Made by a program: the position numbers and the translations under genes
Shown here: one piece after another, positions 34,822-43,171 of the stretch
Position numbering within the stretch: the first letter of the stretch is position 1
Layout: every line of letters starts with the position of its first letter
The notes under the pieces: generated by a model
The model's input: the letters and a program-made list of their open reading frames with translations, nothing else
What the model was told of the DNA's origin: nothing
The model's database searches: none
Origin: Salegentibacter echinorum
GTDB taxonomy: Bacteria; Bacteroidota; Bacteroidia; Flavobacteriales; Flavobacteriaceae
DNA: 64,000 nt
Direction of reading: 5' to 3'
Assembly: GCF_900129445.1 (NCBI RefSeq)
Contig: NZ_FQVT01000012.1
Coordinates: 19,323 to 83,322, forward strand

Positions 34822-37292
34822 TGGCGCACGAAGATGATCATATTTCAGATGTAGGTTCCACTTTCGATTTTAAGGGGTTTATCCTTAAGGTTATTAGTTA
34901 CTGGAAGTTGGTGGTCTTATCAATTTTGATAAGTCTCGCAGTGGCTTACTATAATAATGTGCGGAAATTACCGGAATACAGGCTGGGAAATTCCATTTCC
35001 ATAAAAGATGATCAAAATCCGTTTTTCACCAGTAATACCAGTTTGACCTTTAATTGGGGCGGAACTTCAGACAAGGTGAACACAGCGATGACCATTTTAA
35101 AGTCCCGGTCGCATAATGAAGAGGTGGTAGAACAGCTTCAGTTTTACATTCAAATATTAAAGGATGGAGAATATCAGCGGGTGGACGCTTATGGAAGCAC
35201 GCCCTTTAAAATAATTGCAGATACCAGCAAGCCCCAGGCGCTTAATGTAACGATGAAGATTAGTTTTATAGATTCTGCGACTTATAACCTATCGGCAGCG
35301 GTACCGGCAAATCTTCAGCTTCAGCAATACAATTCAAAAGAAAAAACTTATAAAGAGGTTGTTCCTAAGGATTTTAGCAAAAATTATAAAACGGGAACGA
35401 CTGTAAACCTTCCTTTTTTTAACGGGACTATTCAGCGTGTAGAAAAACCTTTGCAGGCGGGAACTCCTTTTTACGTAAGTTTTCTCAATTTTGACTCGGC
35501 TGTTGGTCGGTACAGGAATGTTAATGTGAACCCTGAATCCCAGGGCTCTTCAGTTTTAAAACTGAATCAAAGTGGCGGCAATAAAAACCGGATTGTAGCT
35601 TATTTAAACGGCACGGTAAAAGTGCTTAGCGATAATATGCTGGCGCGGAAAAACCTTTTTGCTACCAAGACTATTCGGTTTATAGATTCCAGTTTGGCGG
35701 TGCAGTCTAAAGCCTTGAAACTGGTAGAAGCAGAGCTTAATCAGTTTAGAAATGAAAATGCCATTATGGATATTTCGGCAGAGAGTTCGCAGATGTCCAA
35801 TAAGCTTTCTACTTTAGATTTAAGAAAAGAAGAGATTAGGCGGCAACTTTCTTATTACGAAACGCTGCAGACCTATTTAGAAACCCGCACCGATTATTCT
35901 AATGTGCCCGCGCCCTCGGTTGCTGGAATATCTGAAGGGAGTATTGCGAGCGGGGTTTCGCGAATTATTACTTTAGCTGAAGAAAGAAGTAATTATCAAT
36001 ATTCCCTGAAGGAAAACTCACCTGTTTTTGACGATATAGACCGACAAATAAATTCGGTGAAATCTATTTTGTTGGAAAATATTAAATCTTCAAAAGGTTT
36101 ATTGCAGGAAGAGCAAAGGGATATTAGCCGGCAAATTTCCAGGCTGGAAACTGAAATTAGTAAGTTGCCACAGGAAGAACAGGATTTACTTAAAATTCAA
36201 CGTCGCTATAGCCTCAATGAAAAATCTTATAATATGTTCCTGGAAAAAAGGAGCGAGGCAGGCCTTATTAAAGCGGCCAATGTAAGTGATGTGATGGTAA
36301 TAGATTCGGCTAAAGATACCGGTGGCGGGAAAATTGGGCCAAATACCCAGTTAAATTATGTGATGGCGGTAATGGTAGGTGGTATGATTCCGCTTACTTT
36401 TGTTTTTCTATTGGTTTTTCTGAATACCAATATTCACAACGCCCAGGAAGTGACGCGTTTATCACCAATTCCGATTCTGGGAATGATAGGAAAAAGTAAA
36501 ACCGATTCTAACCTTGTGGTTTACAATAATCCTAAATCTTCAGTTTCAGAAGGTTTTAGAGGGTTGCGTTCCAGTCTTCAGTTTATGTACAAAAAACAAG
36601 GAGTTTCGGGATCCAAGACGCTTTTAATCACTTCTTCAGTTTCAGGGGAAGGAAAAACCTTTTGCGCCATGAACCTGGCTACAGTCTTCGCGCTAAGTCA
36701 GCGAAAAACGGTATTGGTAGGTGTCGATTTAAGGAAGCCTAAGATTTTTGATGATTTTCAGCTAAACAATGACCTGGGCGTGGTGAATTATTTAATAGCT
36801 CAGGCCAATGCCGATGAGATTATTCAGGAGAGCAAAATTCCATATTTAGACGTGATTACGGCTGGTCCCGTGCCACCAAATCCTTCAGAATTATTGATTA
36901 ATGAACAAATGGATAAGTTGATGGAGGAATTAAAAGAACGCTACGATTATATTATACTCGATACCCCACCAATAGGTATGGTGGCCGATGCTTTGAACCT
37001 GGTAAAATATGCCGATGCCAATATTTATTTAATTAGGCAGGATTACACAAAACGCGGGATGCTGGAGTCTATTAATGAAAAATACCACAAAGGTGAGATT
37101 AAAAACATCAGTTTTGTCTTAAATCACTTTGTACACCGCGCGAAATATGGTTACGGTTATGGCTATGGTTACGGTTATGGCTACGGCTACGGCTATGGCT
37201 ACAACCGCTACTCAAAAGGCTACGTAGAAAAATCTAATCCTACCCGCAATTTTAAACGTTGGTGGAAAAAAGCGATGCGTAATTTTGAATAA
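34821..37292 (+). CDS. Polysaccharide biosynthesis tyrosine autokinase (Wzc type)
   Basis: The 823-residue inner-membrane co-polymerase has helices near residues 25-45 and 515-535 that flank a large periplasmic coiled-coil domain. A cytoplasmic BY-kinase domain follows, with Walker A SSVSGEGKT (about 604-612), Walker A' VLVGVDLRKPK and Walker B DYIILDTPP. The tail is a run of alternating Tyr and Gly (about 775-793), the Tyr cluster that is autophosphorylated. It controls polymer length and export with the Wza-like protein and overlaps its stop codon. The tail is encoded by hexanucleotide repeats, so its length may vary. Confidence 0.93.
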   Translation: MAHEDDHISDVGSTFDFKGFILKVISYWKLVVLSILISLAVAYYNNVRKLPEYRLGNSISIKDDQNPFFTSNTSLTFNWGGTSDKVNTAMTILKSRSHNEEVVEQLQFYIQILKDGEYQRVDAYGSTPFKIIADTSKPQALNVTMKISFIDSATYNLSAAVPANLQLQQYNSKEKTYKEVVPKDFSKNYKTGTTVNLPFFNGTIQRVEKPLQAGTPFYVSFLNFDSAVGRYRNVNVNPESQGSSVLKLNQSGGNKNRIVAYLNGTVKVLSDNMLARKNLFATKTIRFIDSSLAVQSKALKLVEAELNQFRNENAIMDISAESSQMSNKLSTLDLRKEEIRRQLSYYETLQTYLETRTDYSNVPAPSVAGISEGSIASGVSRIITLAEERSNYQYSLKENSPVFDDIDRQINSVKSILLENIKSSKGLLQEEQRDISRQISRLETEISKLPQEEQDLLKIQRRYSLNEKSYNMFLEKRSEAGLIKAANVSDVMVIDSAKDTGGGKIGPNTQLNYVMAVMVGGMIPLTFVFLLVFLNTNIHNAQEVTRLSPIPILGMIGKSKTDSNLVVYNNPKSSVSEGFRGLRSSLQFMYKKQGVSGSKTLLITSSVSGEGKTFCAMNLATVFALSQRKTVLVGVDLRKPKIFDDFQLNNDLGVVNYLIAQANADEIIQESKIPYLDVITAGPVPPNPSELLINEQMDKLMEELKERYDYIILDTPPIGMVADALNLVKYADANIYLIRQDYTKRGMLESINEKYHKGEIKNISFVLNHFVHRAKYGYGYGYGYGYGYGYGYGYNRYSKGYVEKSNPTRNFKRWWKKAMRNFE
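37147..37203 (+). repeat. Hexanucleotide repeat coding the Tyr-Gly tail of Wzc
   Basis: Imperfect GGTTAC/GGTTAT/GGCTAC/GGCTAT units are arranged in tandem, nine to ten copies. Third-base variation shows that the repeat is old or held by selection on protein sequence. Confidence 0.9.
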
Positions 37293-37355
37293 GAGAAAAT
37301 GGTCTATTAAAATGCAGGGTTGTAGTTTAATCAAGCTATTACTGCTGGAATGATC

Positions 37356-37440
37356 TGTCATTCCGAAGTAGGAGGAATCTGTTCTCTTTGAATAAGGATT
37401 CTTTGTTTCGTAAGGCTAAAGACGAAAGATTCTGAATGAC
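37356..37440. repeat. REP-like dispersed repeat, copy 2
   Basis: The unit runs from TGTCATTCCGAAGTAGGAGG to GATTCTGAATGAC. It lies in the 351-base gap between the Wzc and PAS genes; the rest of the gap (37441-37643) shows no feature. Confidence 0.8.
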
Positions 37441-37643
37441 AAACGAGGATATTATCAAGGCAGTGCTGAACTAGAGCTAAACGCATTAATCTTTTGCCAA
37501 TATTACAAATAGAAAAGGTTATTCTCATTTGAAATAATCCTATAAATGGCCGTTTTGTTGTTAAAAATGACGTGATTAATTCTTCTAAAAAACAGCCTGT
37601 CTAATTTATTGTAGCTTTGCATCTGAAAGTTAAAGTAGTCTTG

Positions 37644-38210
37644 ATGAAAAAAAATATGACACAGATGATGAGTTTGGATATCTATCTTGATTCTTTAAGC
37701 AAGAAGAATTACCAGAAGGTGAAGAAGGAATTTTTAGCATCATCTGTAAGCATAATGCCTTTAGAGAGTTGGAATGTTCATATTGAAAATTTTCACGAGC
37801 TGCAACAAGCGCAAAAACGCCAAAATAGTATTGATGCTTTTAAAGAGATTGCAAAGAAATACCAGTGGAAGAATGAGATAGATGAGCTGTTTGTAAATAA
37901 AGATTTTGAAGCGCTTATACTTACCGATAGTAAAAACGAGATACAATGGGTTAATGATGGTTTTACCGAGATGACCGGTTATAGCAAGAATTATGCGATG
38001 CACAAAAATCCAAAATTTCTCCAGGGAAAAGATACAGATCCAGCCGCTTTAAAAAGAATTAGAAAGCAATTATCACGTAATTTGCCATTTAAAGAAGTGC
38101 TGCTGAATTATAAAAAAAATTCCACTCCATATAATTGTGAAATTAGTGTGATCCCGCTTGCCACAGACAAAACTACACATTTTCTAGCCCTGGAACGTGA
38201 AATAGCCTAG
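37644..38210 (+). CDS. LOV-like PAS-domain protein lacking the photoactive cysteine
   Basis: The 188-residue protein has a PAS domain from about 80 to 188 after a helical N-terminus. It matches the LOV subgroup in WVNDGFTEMTGYS, KFLQGKDTD (123-132) and NYKKNSTPYNCEISVIPL. In LOV photoreceptors the core is NCRFLQ with Cys forming the flavin adduct; here the sequence is NPKFLQ, with Pro123 at the Cys position, so no photocycle by cysteinyl adduct is expected. No output domain is attached. It may bind flavin or another ligand and act on a partner. The ATG at 37644 is preferred to the upstream start at 37617. Confidence 0.8.
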   Translation: MKKNMTQMMSLDIYLDSLSKKNYQKVKKEFLASSVSIMPLESWNVHIENFHELQQAQKRQNSIDAFKEIAKKYQWKNEIDELFVNKDFEALILTDSKNEIQWVNDGFTEMTGYSKNYAMHKNPKFLQGKDTDPAALKRIRKQLSRNLPFKEVLLNYKKNSTPYNCEISVIPLATDKTTHFLALEREIA

Positions 38211-38309
38211 AAGGTATAAGAAATACTGATTGTTAACTCTAGTGAATTTTAACAGGTTAAATCCTGAAAATAAATTTTTTGTAGGTTTCAGTGCTAATTT
38301 TAAATTTAA

Positions 38310-38362
38310 TCATCACATCATCACATCATCACATCATCACATCATCACATCATCACATCATC
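38310..38362 (+). repeat. Tandem 8-bp repeat (TCATCACA)
   Basis: About six and a half copies of the unit TCATCACA run up to the stop codon of the convergent PH-domain gene. Confidence 0.92.
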
Positions 38363-38739
38363 TAGATTCCCTTATCTGCCAAATAGCGCTGTACTGCATA
38401 GATATCTATACTTTTATTAAAGCGTTTACTCACACTGGGATTGTTTTCGCTAGAAATCCAGATCTTTAATTCGGCATCAAGATCGAAGGTGCCGGCTGTT
38501 TCCAGGGAAAAGCGGGAAATATGCCGATAGGGAAGGGAGAGGTATTCCTGTTTTCTCCCGGTCAAACCCTGAATATCAATTAGAATAAGTCGCTTATTGG
38601 TAAACATGAAAATATCGCGTAATAAAGAAAAACCAAGTTCAATTTCTTCGGTTTCAGTGAGTAGCCTTCCGTATTTTGAATCTAATTCTTCTTTAGAAAT
38701 ACTGGCTGCATTGCCAATTAATTTATTGAATAAGCTCAT
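38362..38739 (-). CDS. Bacterial PH-domain protein
   Basis: The 125-residue soluble protein contains IFMFTNKRLILIDIQGLTGRK in two adjacent blocks, then YRHISRFSLETAGTFDLDAELKIW. This is the pattern of bacterial pleckstrin-homology (bPH_1/YvbH-like) domains. The function of these small proteins is not established; they probably bind phosphorylated ligands or peptides. The gene is monocistronic and on the opposite strand to the polysaccharide locus in which it lies. Confidence 0.85.
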   Translation of the reverse strand: MSLFNKLIGNAASISKEELDSKYGRLLTETEEIELGFSLLRDIFMFTNKRLILIDIQGLTGRKQEYLSLPYRHISRFSLETAGTFDLDAELKIWISSENNPSVSKRFNKSIDIYAVQRYLADKGI

Positions 38740-39059
38740 ATTTTTGATGTTTTTAGCGCTTCAAGTTAATTATAATTTTGCCACGAAACACGAATTTATA
38801 AAGTTTAAAAAGGACGCTGATTAAGCAGGATTAGCCTGATAAAAATTGTAAAATCATTTTAAAGCACTTCTAAAAAAAGGTTTCACGCAGAGATTCAAAG
38901 TCCATTAAGCTGAAAGTATAATATTGATTTCTTTGCATAGTTAGTAGGTTAATTTTTAACTTAATCATCAAACGTGAAATTTTACAAATCATTAATTCTG
39001 ATGAATAATCAGGATTAATGCTTATTTTCGGCACATAAAATTACCGGAATAAATTAAGT
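38740..39059. other. Non-coding gap with a hairpin before wzm
   Basis: There is an inverted repeat TTAATTCTGAT (38992-39002) / ATCAGGATTAA (39008-39018), 42 bases before the wzm start, which may be a regulatory hairpin or operator. CCACGAAACACGAATTTATA near 38780 resembles a repeat type common in Bacteroidota. No gene was seen. Confidence 0.45.
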
Positions 39060-39911
39060 GTGGAGAGAGACTGGCTATATGAAATTACCCCAAAGAGAAA
39101 GCTAATAGACTTAAATTTTAAGGAGATTTGGCGTTACCGGGATTTGTTAGTATTGTTTGTAAAGCGCGATATCGTGACTGTTTATAAACAAACTATCCTC
39201 GGGCCGCTTTGGTATTTTATCCAACCGCTTTTTACTTCTATAATTTTCACCCTCGTTTTTAATAATATTGCCAGTATTCCTACCGGAAATGTGCCCGCCT
39301 TTTTATTCAATCTAACCGGAATAACCGCGTGGAATTATTTTAATCAGTGTCTTACCGGTACCTCCAATACCTTTACCGCAAATGCCGGAATCTTTGGAAA
39401 AGTGTATTTCCCCAGGGTGATTATGCCCTTAAAAACCGTGATTTCCAATCTGTTTAAATTTGGGATTCAGCTGTTGATTTTAATAGTTTTTTATTGCTAT
39501 TTCCTATTCCGCGGCGCAGAGATAAGTCCGAATACCAATTTATTATTATTTCCAGTTTATGTTTTAATGATGGCTTTATTGGGACTTGGTGCGGGAATGA
39601 CGATTTCGGCATTAACTACTAAATATCGCGATCTTACGGTTTTAGTAGGATTTGCCACGAGTTTATTGATGTATGTTTCGGCAGTGCCATATCCGCTGAG
39701 TGAGGTTTCCGAAAAAATGCCCGATTTGGCTTGGCTGGTAAAATACAATCCGCTAACCCAAATAATTGAGGGATTTCGGTATATGGTTTTAGATACCGGT
39801 AGCTTTAGCTGGCTGGGTTTTGTTTACACATTAATTGTTTCCATAGTACTTTTTCTCCTCGGACTTATTATTTTTAACCGAACGGAAAAGAATTTTATCG
39901 ACACAGTTTGA
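39060..39911 (+). CDS. Polysaccharide ABC exporter permease (Wzm type)
   Basis: The 283-residue protein has about six membrane helices and the ABC-2 export fold. The start, RDWLYEITPKRKLIDLNF followed by WRYRDLLVLFVKRD, and the YKQTILGPLWYFIQPL segment are typical of O-antigen and teichoic-acid exporters. It moves lipid-linked polysaccharide across the inner membrane with the ATPase encoded at 41123. The start codon is GTG. The partner is separated by a pyruvyl transferase gene and repeats. Confidence 0.92.
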   Translation: MERDWLYEITPKRKLIDLNFKEIWRYRDLLVLFVKRDIVTVYKQTILGPLWYFIQPLFTSIIFTLVFNNIASIPTGNVPAFLFNLTGITAWNYFNQCLTGTSNTFTANAGIFGKVYFPRVIMPLKTVISNLFKFGIQLLILIVFYCYFLFRGAEISPNTNLLLFPVYVLMMALLGLGAGMTISALTTKYRDLTVLVGFATSLLMYVSAVPYPLSEVSEKMPDLAWLVKYNPLTQIIEGFRYMVLDTGSFSWLGFVYTLIVSIVLFLLGLIIFNRTEKNFIDTV

Positions 39912-40022
39912 TGGTAGTTCGCAGTCTCAGTGGGCAGTCGCACTTGGCAATATTCAGTAAAAAACTGACAGCCGATAACCCAGAACCCATAACCCAGAAC
40001 TGATAACCCACAACCGCTAACC
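39912..40022 (+). repeat. A/C-rich degenerate repeat between wzm and pyruvyl transferase
   Basis: After GCAGTCTCAGTGGGCAGTCG, units such as CAGAACCCATAACC and AACCCACAACCG are repeated. The type matches that at 40842-41040. Confidence 0.7.
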
Positions 40023-40841
40023 ATGAAAAACCACCAAACAATTCCGTTATTTTACTGGTCATCTATTAAGTTTGAAGGAAAACCAAAGGAAAATTATGGG
40101 GATTTATTGTCTAAATATTTAGTGGAGAAAATCCGTGGAAAACCGGTGAAATGGGTGCAACCTAAAAAGCAGCCCTGGTATAAGCTGAATAAAACAAATT
40201 ACCTGGCCGTGGGCAGCATCTTGGCGCACGCCACAAAAGATAGCGTGGTTTGGGGCAGCGGGATAATCGATGAAAAGCACGCTGTGGCAGAGGCTGATTT
40301 TAAAGCGGTACGCGGCCCACGCACCCGAGAATTTTTGCTGAAATCTGGTTATGAATGTCCTGAAGTCTATGGCGACCCGGCTTTGCTATTACCGCTTTTT
40401 TATAACCCAGAGGTTGAAAAAAAATATAAAATTGGGATTGTGCCGCATTATGTAGATTACGCTCAGGTAAAACAATGGTACTCCAGTAATGAAGAAGTAA
40501 AAGTAATAGATTTATTAACCGACGATGTGGAGGCCACCACCCGGGAAATTCTCTCCTGTCAACAAATCATTTCCTCTTCTCTACACGGACTCATCGTTGC
40601 GCATGCTTATGGTATTCCAGCGGTTTGGGTAAAGGTTTCAGATAAGCTATTTGGGGATGGTGTTAAATATCTTGATTATTTGGAATCGGTTGAAATAAAA
40701 ACTTATACGCCTCCGGCATTAATCGGAACTGAAACCATTGAGGATTTACAGTTGCTTCTTAAAAACCACCGAAGCCTTCCGGGAGAAAATAAGGTGCGAG
40801 AGCTTGAAAAACAACTAATGCAAGTATGCCCTTTTAGATAG
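40023..40841 (+). CDS. Polysaccharide pyruvyl transferase family protein
   Basis: The 272-residue protein belongs to the CsaB/PssM-like family that transfers pyruvate ketals from PEP to sugars. Motifs seen are NYGDLLSKYLVEKI, VVWGSGIID, AVRGPRTREFL, VYGDPALLLP and SSSLHGLIVAHAYGIPAVWV (the conserved SLHG). It acts in the cytoplasm on lipid-linked intermediates. Its place between Wzm and Wzt suggests that a pyruvate ketal caps the exported polymer. It could also be a family member with altered function, as the family is broad. Confidence 0.85.
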   Translation: MKNHQTIPLFYWSSIKFEGKPKENYGDLLSKYLVEKIRGKPVKWVQPKKQPWYKLNKTNYLAVGSILAHATKDSVVWGSGIIDEKHAVAEADFKAVRGPRTREFLLKSGYECPEVYGDPALLLPLFYNPEVEKKYKIGIVPHYVDYAQVKQWYSSNEEVKVIDLLTDDVEATTREILSCQQIISSSLHGLIVAHAYGIPAVWVKVSDKLFGDGVKYLDYLESVEIKTYTPPALIGTETIEDLQLLLKNHRSLPGENKVRELEKQLMQVCPFR

Positions 40842-41040
40842 AAGTAGGCAGTTAGCAGTCGCAGTATGCAGTTGGCAGTCACAGTTTGCAGTGAATGGAA
40901 CACCAAACCCCAAACACTAAACAAGTGGGCAGTCGCAGTTGCAGTTCGCAGTACAACAAAACCCAAACTTTAACAAATTCAAACTCACAACTCATAACTC
41001 ACAACCCATAACTCACAACTCACAACTGAGAACAGACAAC
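40842..41040 (+). repeat. A/C-rich degenerate repeat tract before wzt
   Basis: It consists of GCAGTCGCAGT and GGCAGTCACAGT-type units, then AACACCAAACCCCAAACAC, then CACAACTCATAACTCACAAC-type units. It lies between the pyruvyl transferase and Wzt-like genes and has no coding sense. Confidence 0.75.
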
Positions 41041-41122
41041 CGAATTCCCATAAATTTTTATTACTTTTCCGAGATAAATTAATACTTCAAAACTGCTTAC
41101 TTAAATATTGCCAACTAAAAGT

Positions 41123-42376
41123 ATGGGTGTTATTCTAAAGGCCGAAAATATCTCGAAACAATATCGCCTGGGAAGGGTTGGCACGGGTACGCTTAGTCAC
41201 GATCTTAACCGCTGGTGGCATACCGTGCGGGGCAAAGAAGATCCTTATCTTAAAGTAGGTGGTGTTAATGACCGCAGCGCCAAAGCAACTGAAGATTATG
41301 TTTGGGCTTTACGCGATATAAATTTTGAAGTAAATCAGGGCGAAGTCCTGGGAATAATTGGTAAAAACGGTGCGGGAAAATCTACCCTGCTAAAGATACT
41401 TTCCCGGGTAACTGCACCCACTACCGGTAGAATTAGAACAAAAGGCAGAATCGCTTCTTTACTGGAAGTAGGTACCGGTTTTCACCCCGAACTTACCGGC
41501 CGCGAAAACATCTTTATGAATGGCGCCGTTTTGGGTATGACCAAAACCGAGATTAAAAGCAAACTCGACGAAATTATCGCTTTTTCGGGTTGTGAAAAAT
41601 ATATAGACACCCCTACCAAACGCTATAGCAGTGGGATGAAAGTAAGATTAGGCTTTGCCGTGGCCGCGCATCTCGAACCCGAAATCCTGGTGGTAGATGA
41701 GGTGCTGGCCGTGGGTGACGCCGAATTCCAAAAAAAAGCCATAGGTAAAATGCAGGACCTTTCCGGTGGTGAAGGGAGAACGGTGCTTTTTGTGAGTCAT
41801 AATATGGCAAGTGTGAAAAAATTATGTACTACCGGAATTGTATTAGAAAATGGAACAATGAGTTTTAAAGGAATTATAGACGAGACTCTCTCATATTATC
41901 AAAACACCTATTCCGAAAATGTTCATACTATTTATCATGGCAATAATATTATTAAAAAAGCTAATTTGAATAATGAGACTAATGTTATTAAATATAATTC
42001 AACGCTTCAGGTAGAAATCTCAATAGAGGTCAATGATATTATAAAGAAATTGATTTTAGGCATCGTCATTAAGGATTTAAATGATGTAGAAATGGTTGGA
42101 GTAAACAACAGGCATTACCATAAAAAAAGCATAAATGATTATGATGTAAAAAAAGGAAAAATTGTTCTTACAATTGATAAATTAAAACTATTGCCCGGGA
42201 AATATAAGATTGATTTATATCTTGGCGATACTACAACAGATTTAGAAATAGTAAAAGATGCGCTAAAATTTGAGGTGGTAGAAAATTTTGAAATAGATTT
42301 AATGAAAAATATTGATTTTCGAATAAATAAGATTGTACACGAAAAAATTACGTGGGATTATTCCGAACTAATTTAA
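41123..42376 (+). CDS. Polysaccharide ABC exporter ATPase with C-terminal carbohydrate-binding domain (Wzt type)
   Basis: The 417-residue protein has an ABC domain with Walker A IGKNGAGKST, RIASLLEVGTGFHPELTGRE in two blocks, signature YSSGMKVRLGFA, and Walker B ILVVDEVLAVGD. The TGFHPELTGREN segment is typical of O-antigen and teichoic ATPases. A C-terminal beta-rich domain (about 245-417) resembles Wzt_C, which recognises the finished polymer end before export. An upstream TTG at 41108 is possible; the ATG at 41123 is preferred. It overlaps the next gene by up to 25 bases. Confidence 0.92.
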   Translation: MGVILKAENISKQYRLGRVGTGTLSHDLNRWWHTVRGKEDPYLKVGGVNDRSAKATEDYVWALRDINFEVNQGEVLGIIGKNGAGKSTLLKILSRVTAPTTGRIRTKGRIASLLEVGTGFHPELTGRENIFMNGAVLGMTKTEIKSKLDEIIAFSGCEKYIDTPTKRYSSGMKVRLGFAVAAHLEPEILVVDEVLAVGDAEFQKKAIGKMQDLSGGEGRTVLFVSHNMASVKKLCTTGIVLENGTMSFKGIIDETLSYYQNTYSENVHTIYHGNNIIKKANLNNETNVIKYNSTLQVEISIEVNDIIKKLILGIVIKDLNDVEMVGVNNRHYHKKSINDYDVKKGKIVLTIDKLKLLPGKYKIDLYLGDTTTDLEIVKDALKFEVVENFEIDLMKNIDFRINKIVHEKITWDYSELI

Positions 42377-43074
42377 AATATGAAACTGATTTGAAAAAAT
42401 ATATCAAGTCTTGGAAAGTTAAAACAAAAGAATCTAAATTTTATAAGAATTTATTTGTAAATGATCCTAATTGGAATAAAAAAACTCCTAATGAAGAAGA
42501 AAAGTTAAGATGGGAATTAATAAAAGATTTTTTTAAAAAAATAGAAAACAAAAATAGGGATTTACAGATACTAGATGTTGGTTCAGGTCGCGGATGGCTT
42601 ACAAATTTACTCTCAGATTATGGAAAAGTTAAAGGCATTGAGCCCGTAGGAGCAGTAGTGCGACATGCCAGAAAGTTATTCCCCGAACTATCTTTTGTTC
42701 TTGGTAAACTAAATGATTTTGTCAAAGATAGTGAGAAAGCGGGTAACTACGATTTAATAGTTTGTTCAGAAGTCATTGAACATATTCCTGATGATGATAA
42801 AAATAAATTTGTCCATAATATAAGCCTTCTTCTAAAAAAAGATGGTTACTTAATATTAACGACGCCGCGGAAAGAAGTTAGTAATGAATGGAATAAATAT
42901 TTGATGCCAAATCAACCAGTAGAAGATTGGTTAAGCGAAGATGAAATAAAGGAAATTTTAAATAAAAATTCTTTTAATGTAATTGATTTAAAAAGAATTT
43001 CTTTGCAACCAAGATTTGATGCGCCAAAATTTGAAATTTATCAATTATGGTTGTTTCGAAAAGGAGGAAAATAG
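42352..43074 (+). CDS. Class I SAM-dependent methyltransferase
   Basis: The 240-residue protein has motif I LDVGSGRGWL, the GIEPVGAVVRHAR segment and IVCSEVIEHIPDDDKN (post-motif typical of Methyltransf_11/23). It probably methylates a sugar or the polymer terminus; terminal methylation is a known stop signal in ABC-exported O-antigens, and its position right after the Wzt-like ATPase suits that. The start is uncertain: GTG at 42352 lies inside the Wzt gene, and a TTG at 42391 is an alternative. Confidence 0.82.
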   Translation: MGLFRTNLKYETDLKKYIKSWKVKTKESKFYKNLFVNDPNWNKKTPNEEEKLRWELIKDFFKKIENKNRDLQILDVGSGRGWLTNLLSDYGKVKGIEPVGAVVRHARKLFPELSFVLGKLNDFVKDSEKAGNYDLIVCSEVIEHIPDDDKNKFVHNISLLLKKDGYLILTTPRKEVSNEWNKYLMPNQPVEDWLSEDEIKEILNKNSFNVIDLKRISLQPRFDAPKFEIYQLWLFRKGGK

Positions 43075-43171
43075 CACCTCTCATTTCGATAATAGTTCTT
43101 TGTTATCATCAAGTTCTATATTTATTAGATGTTTAATTTAAAAGTTTGTTATTGCTTACAATGAAAAGGAT

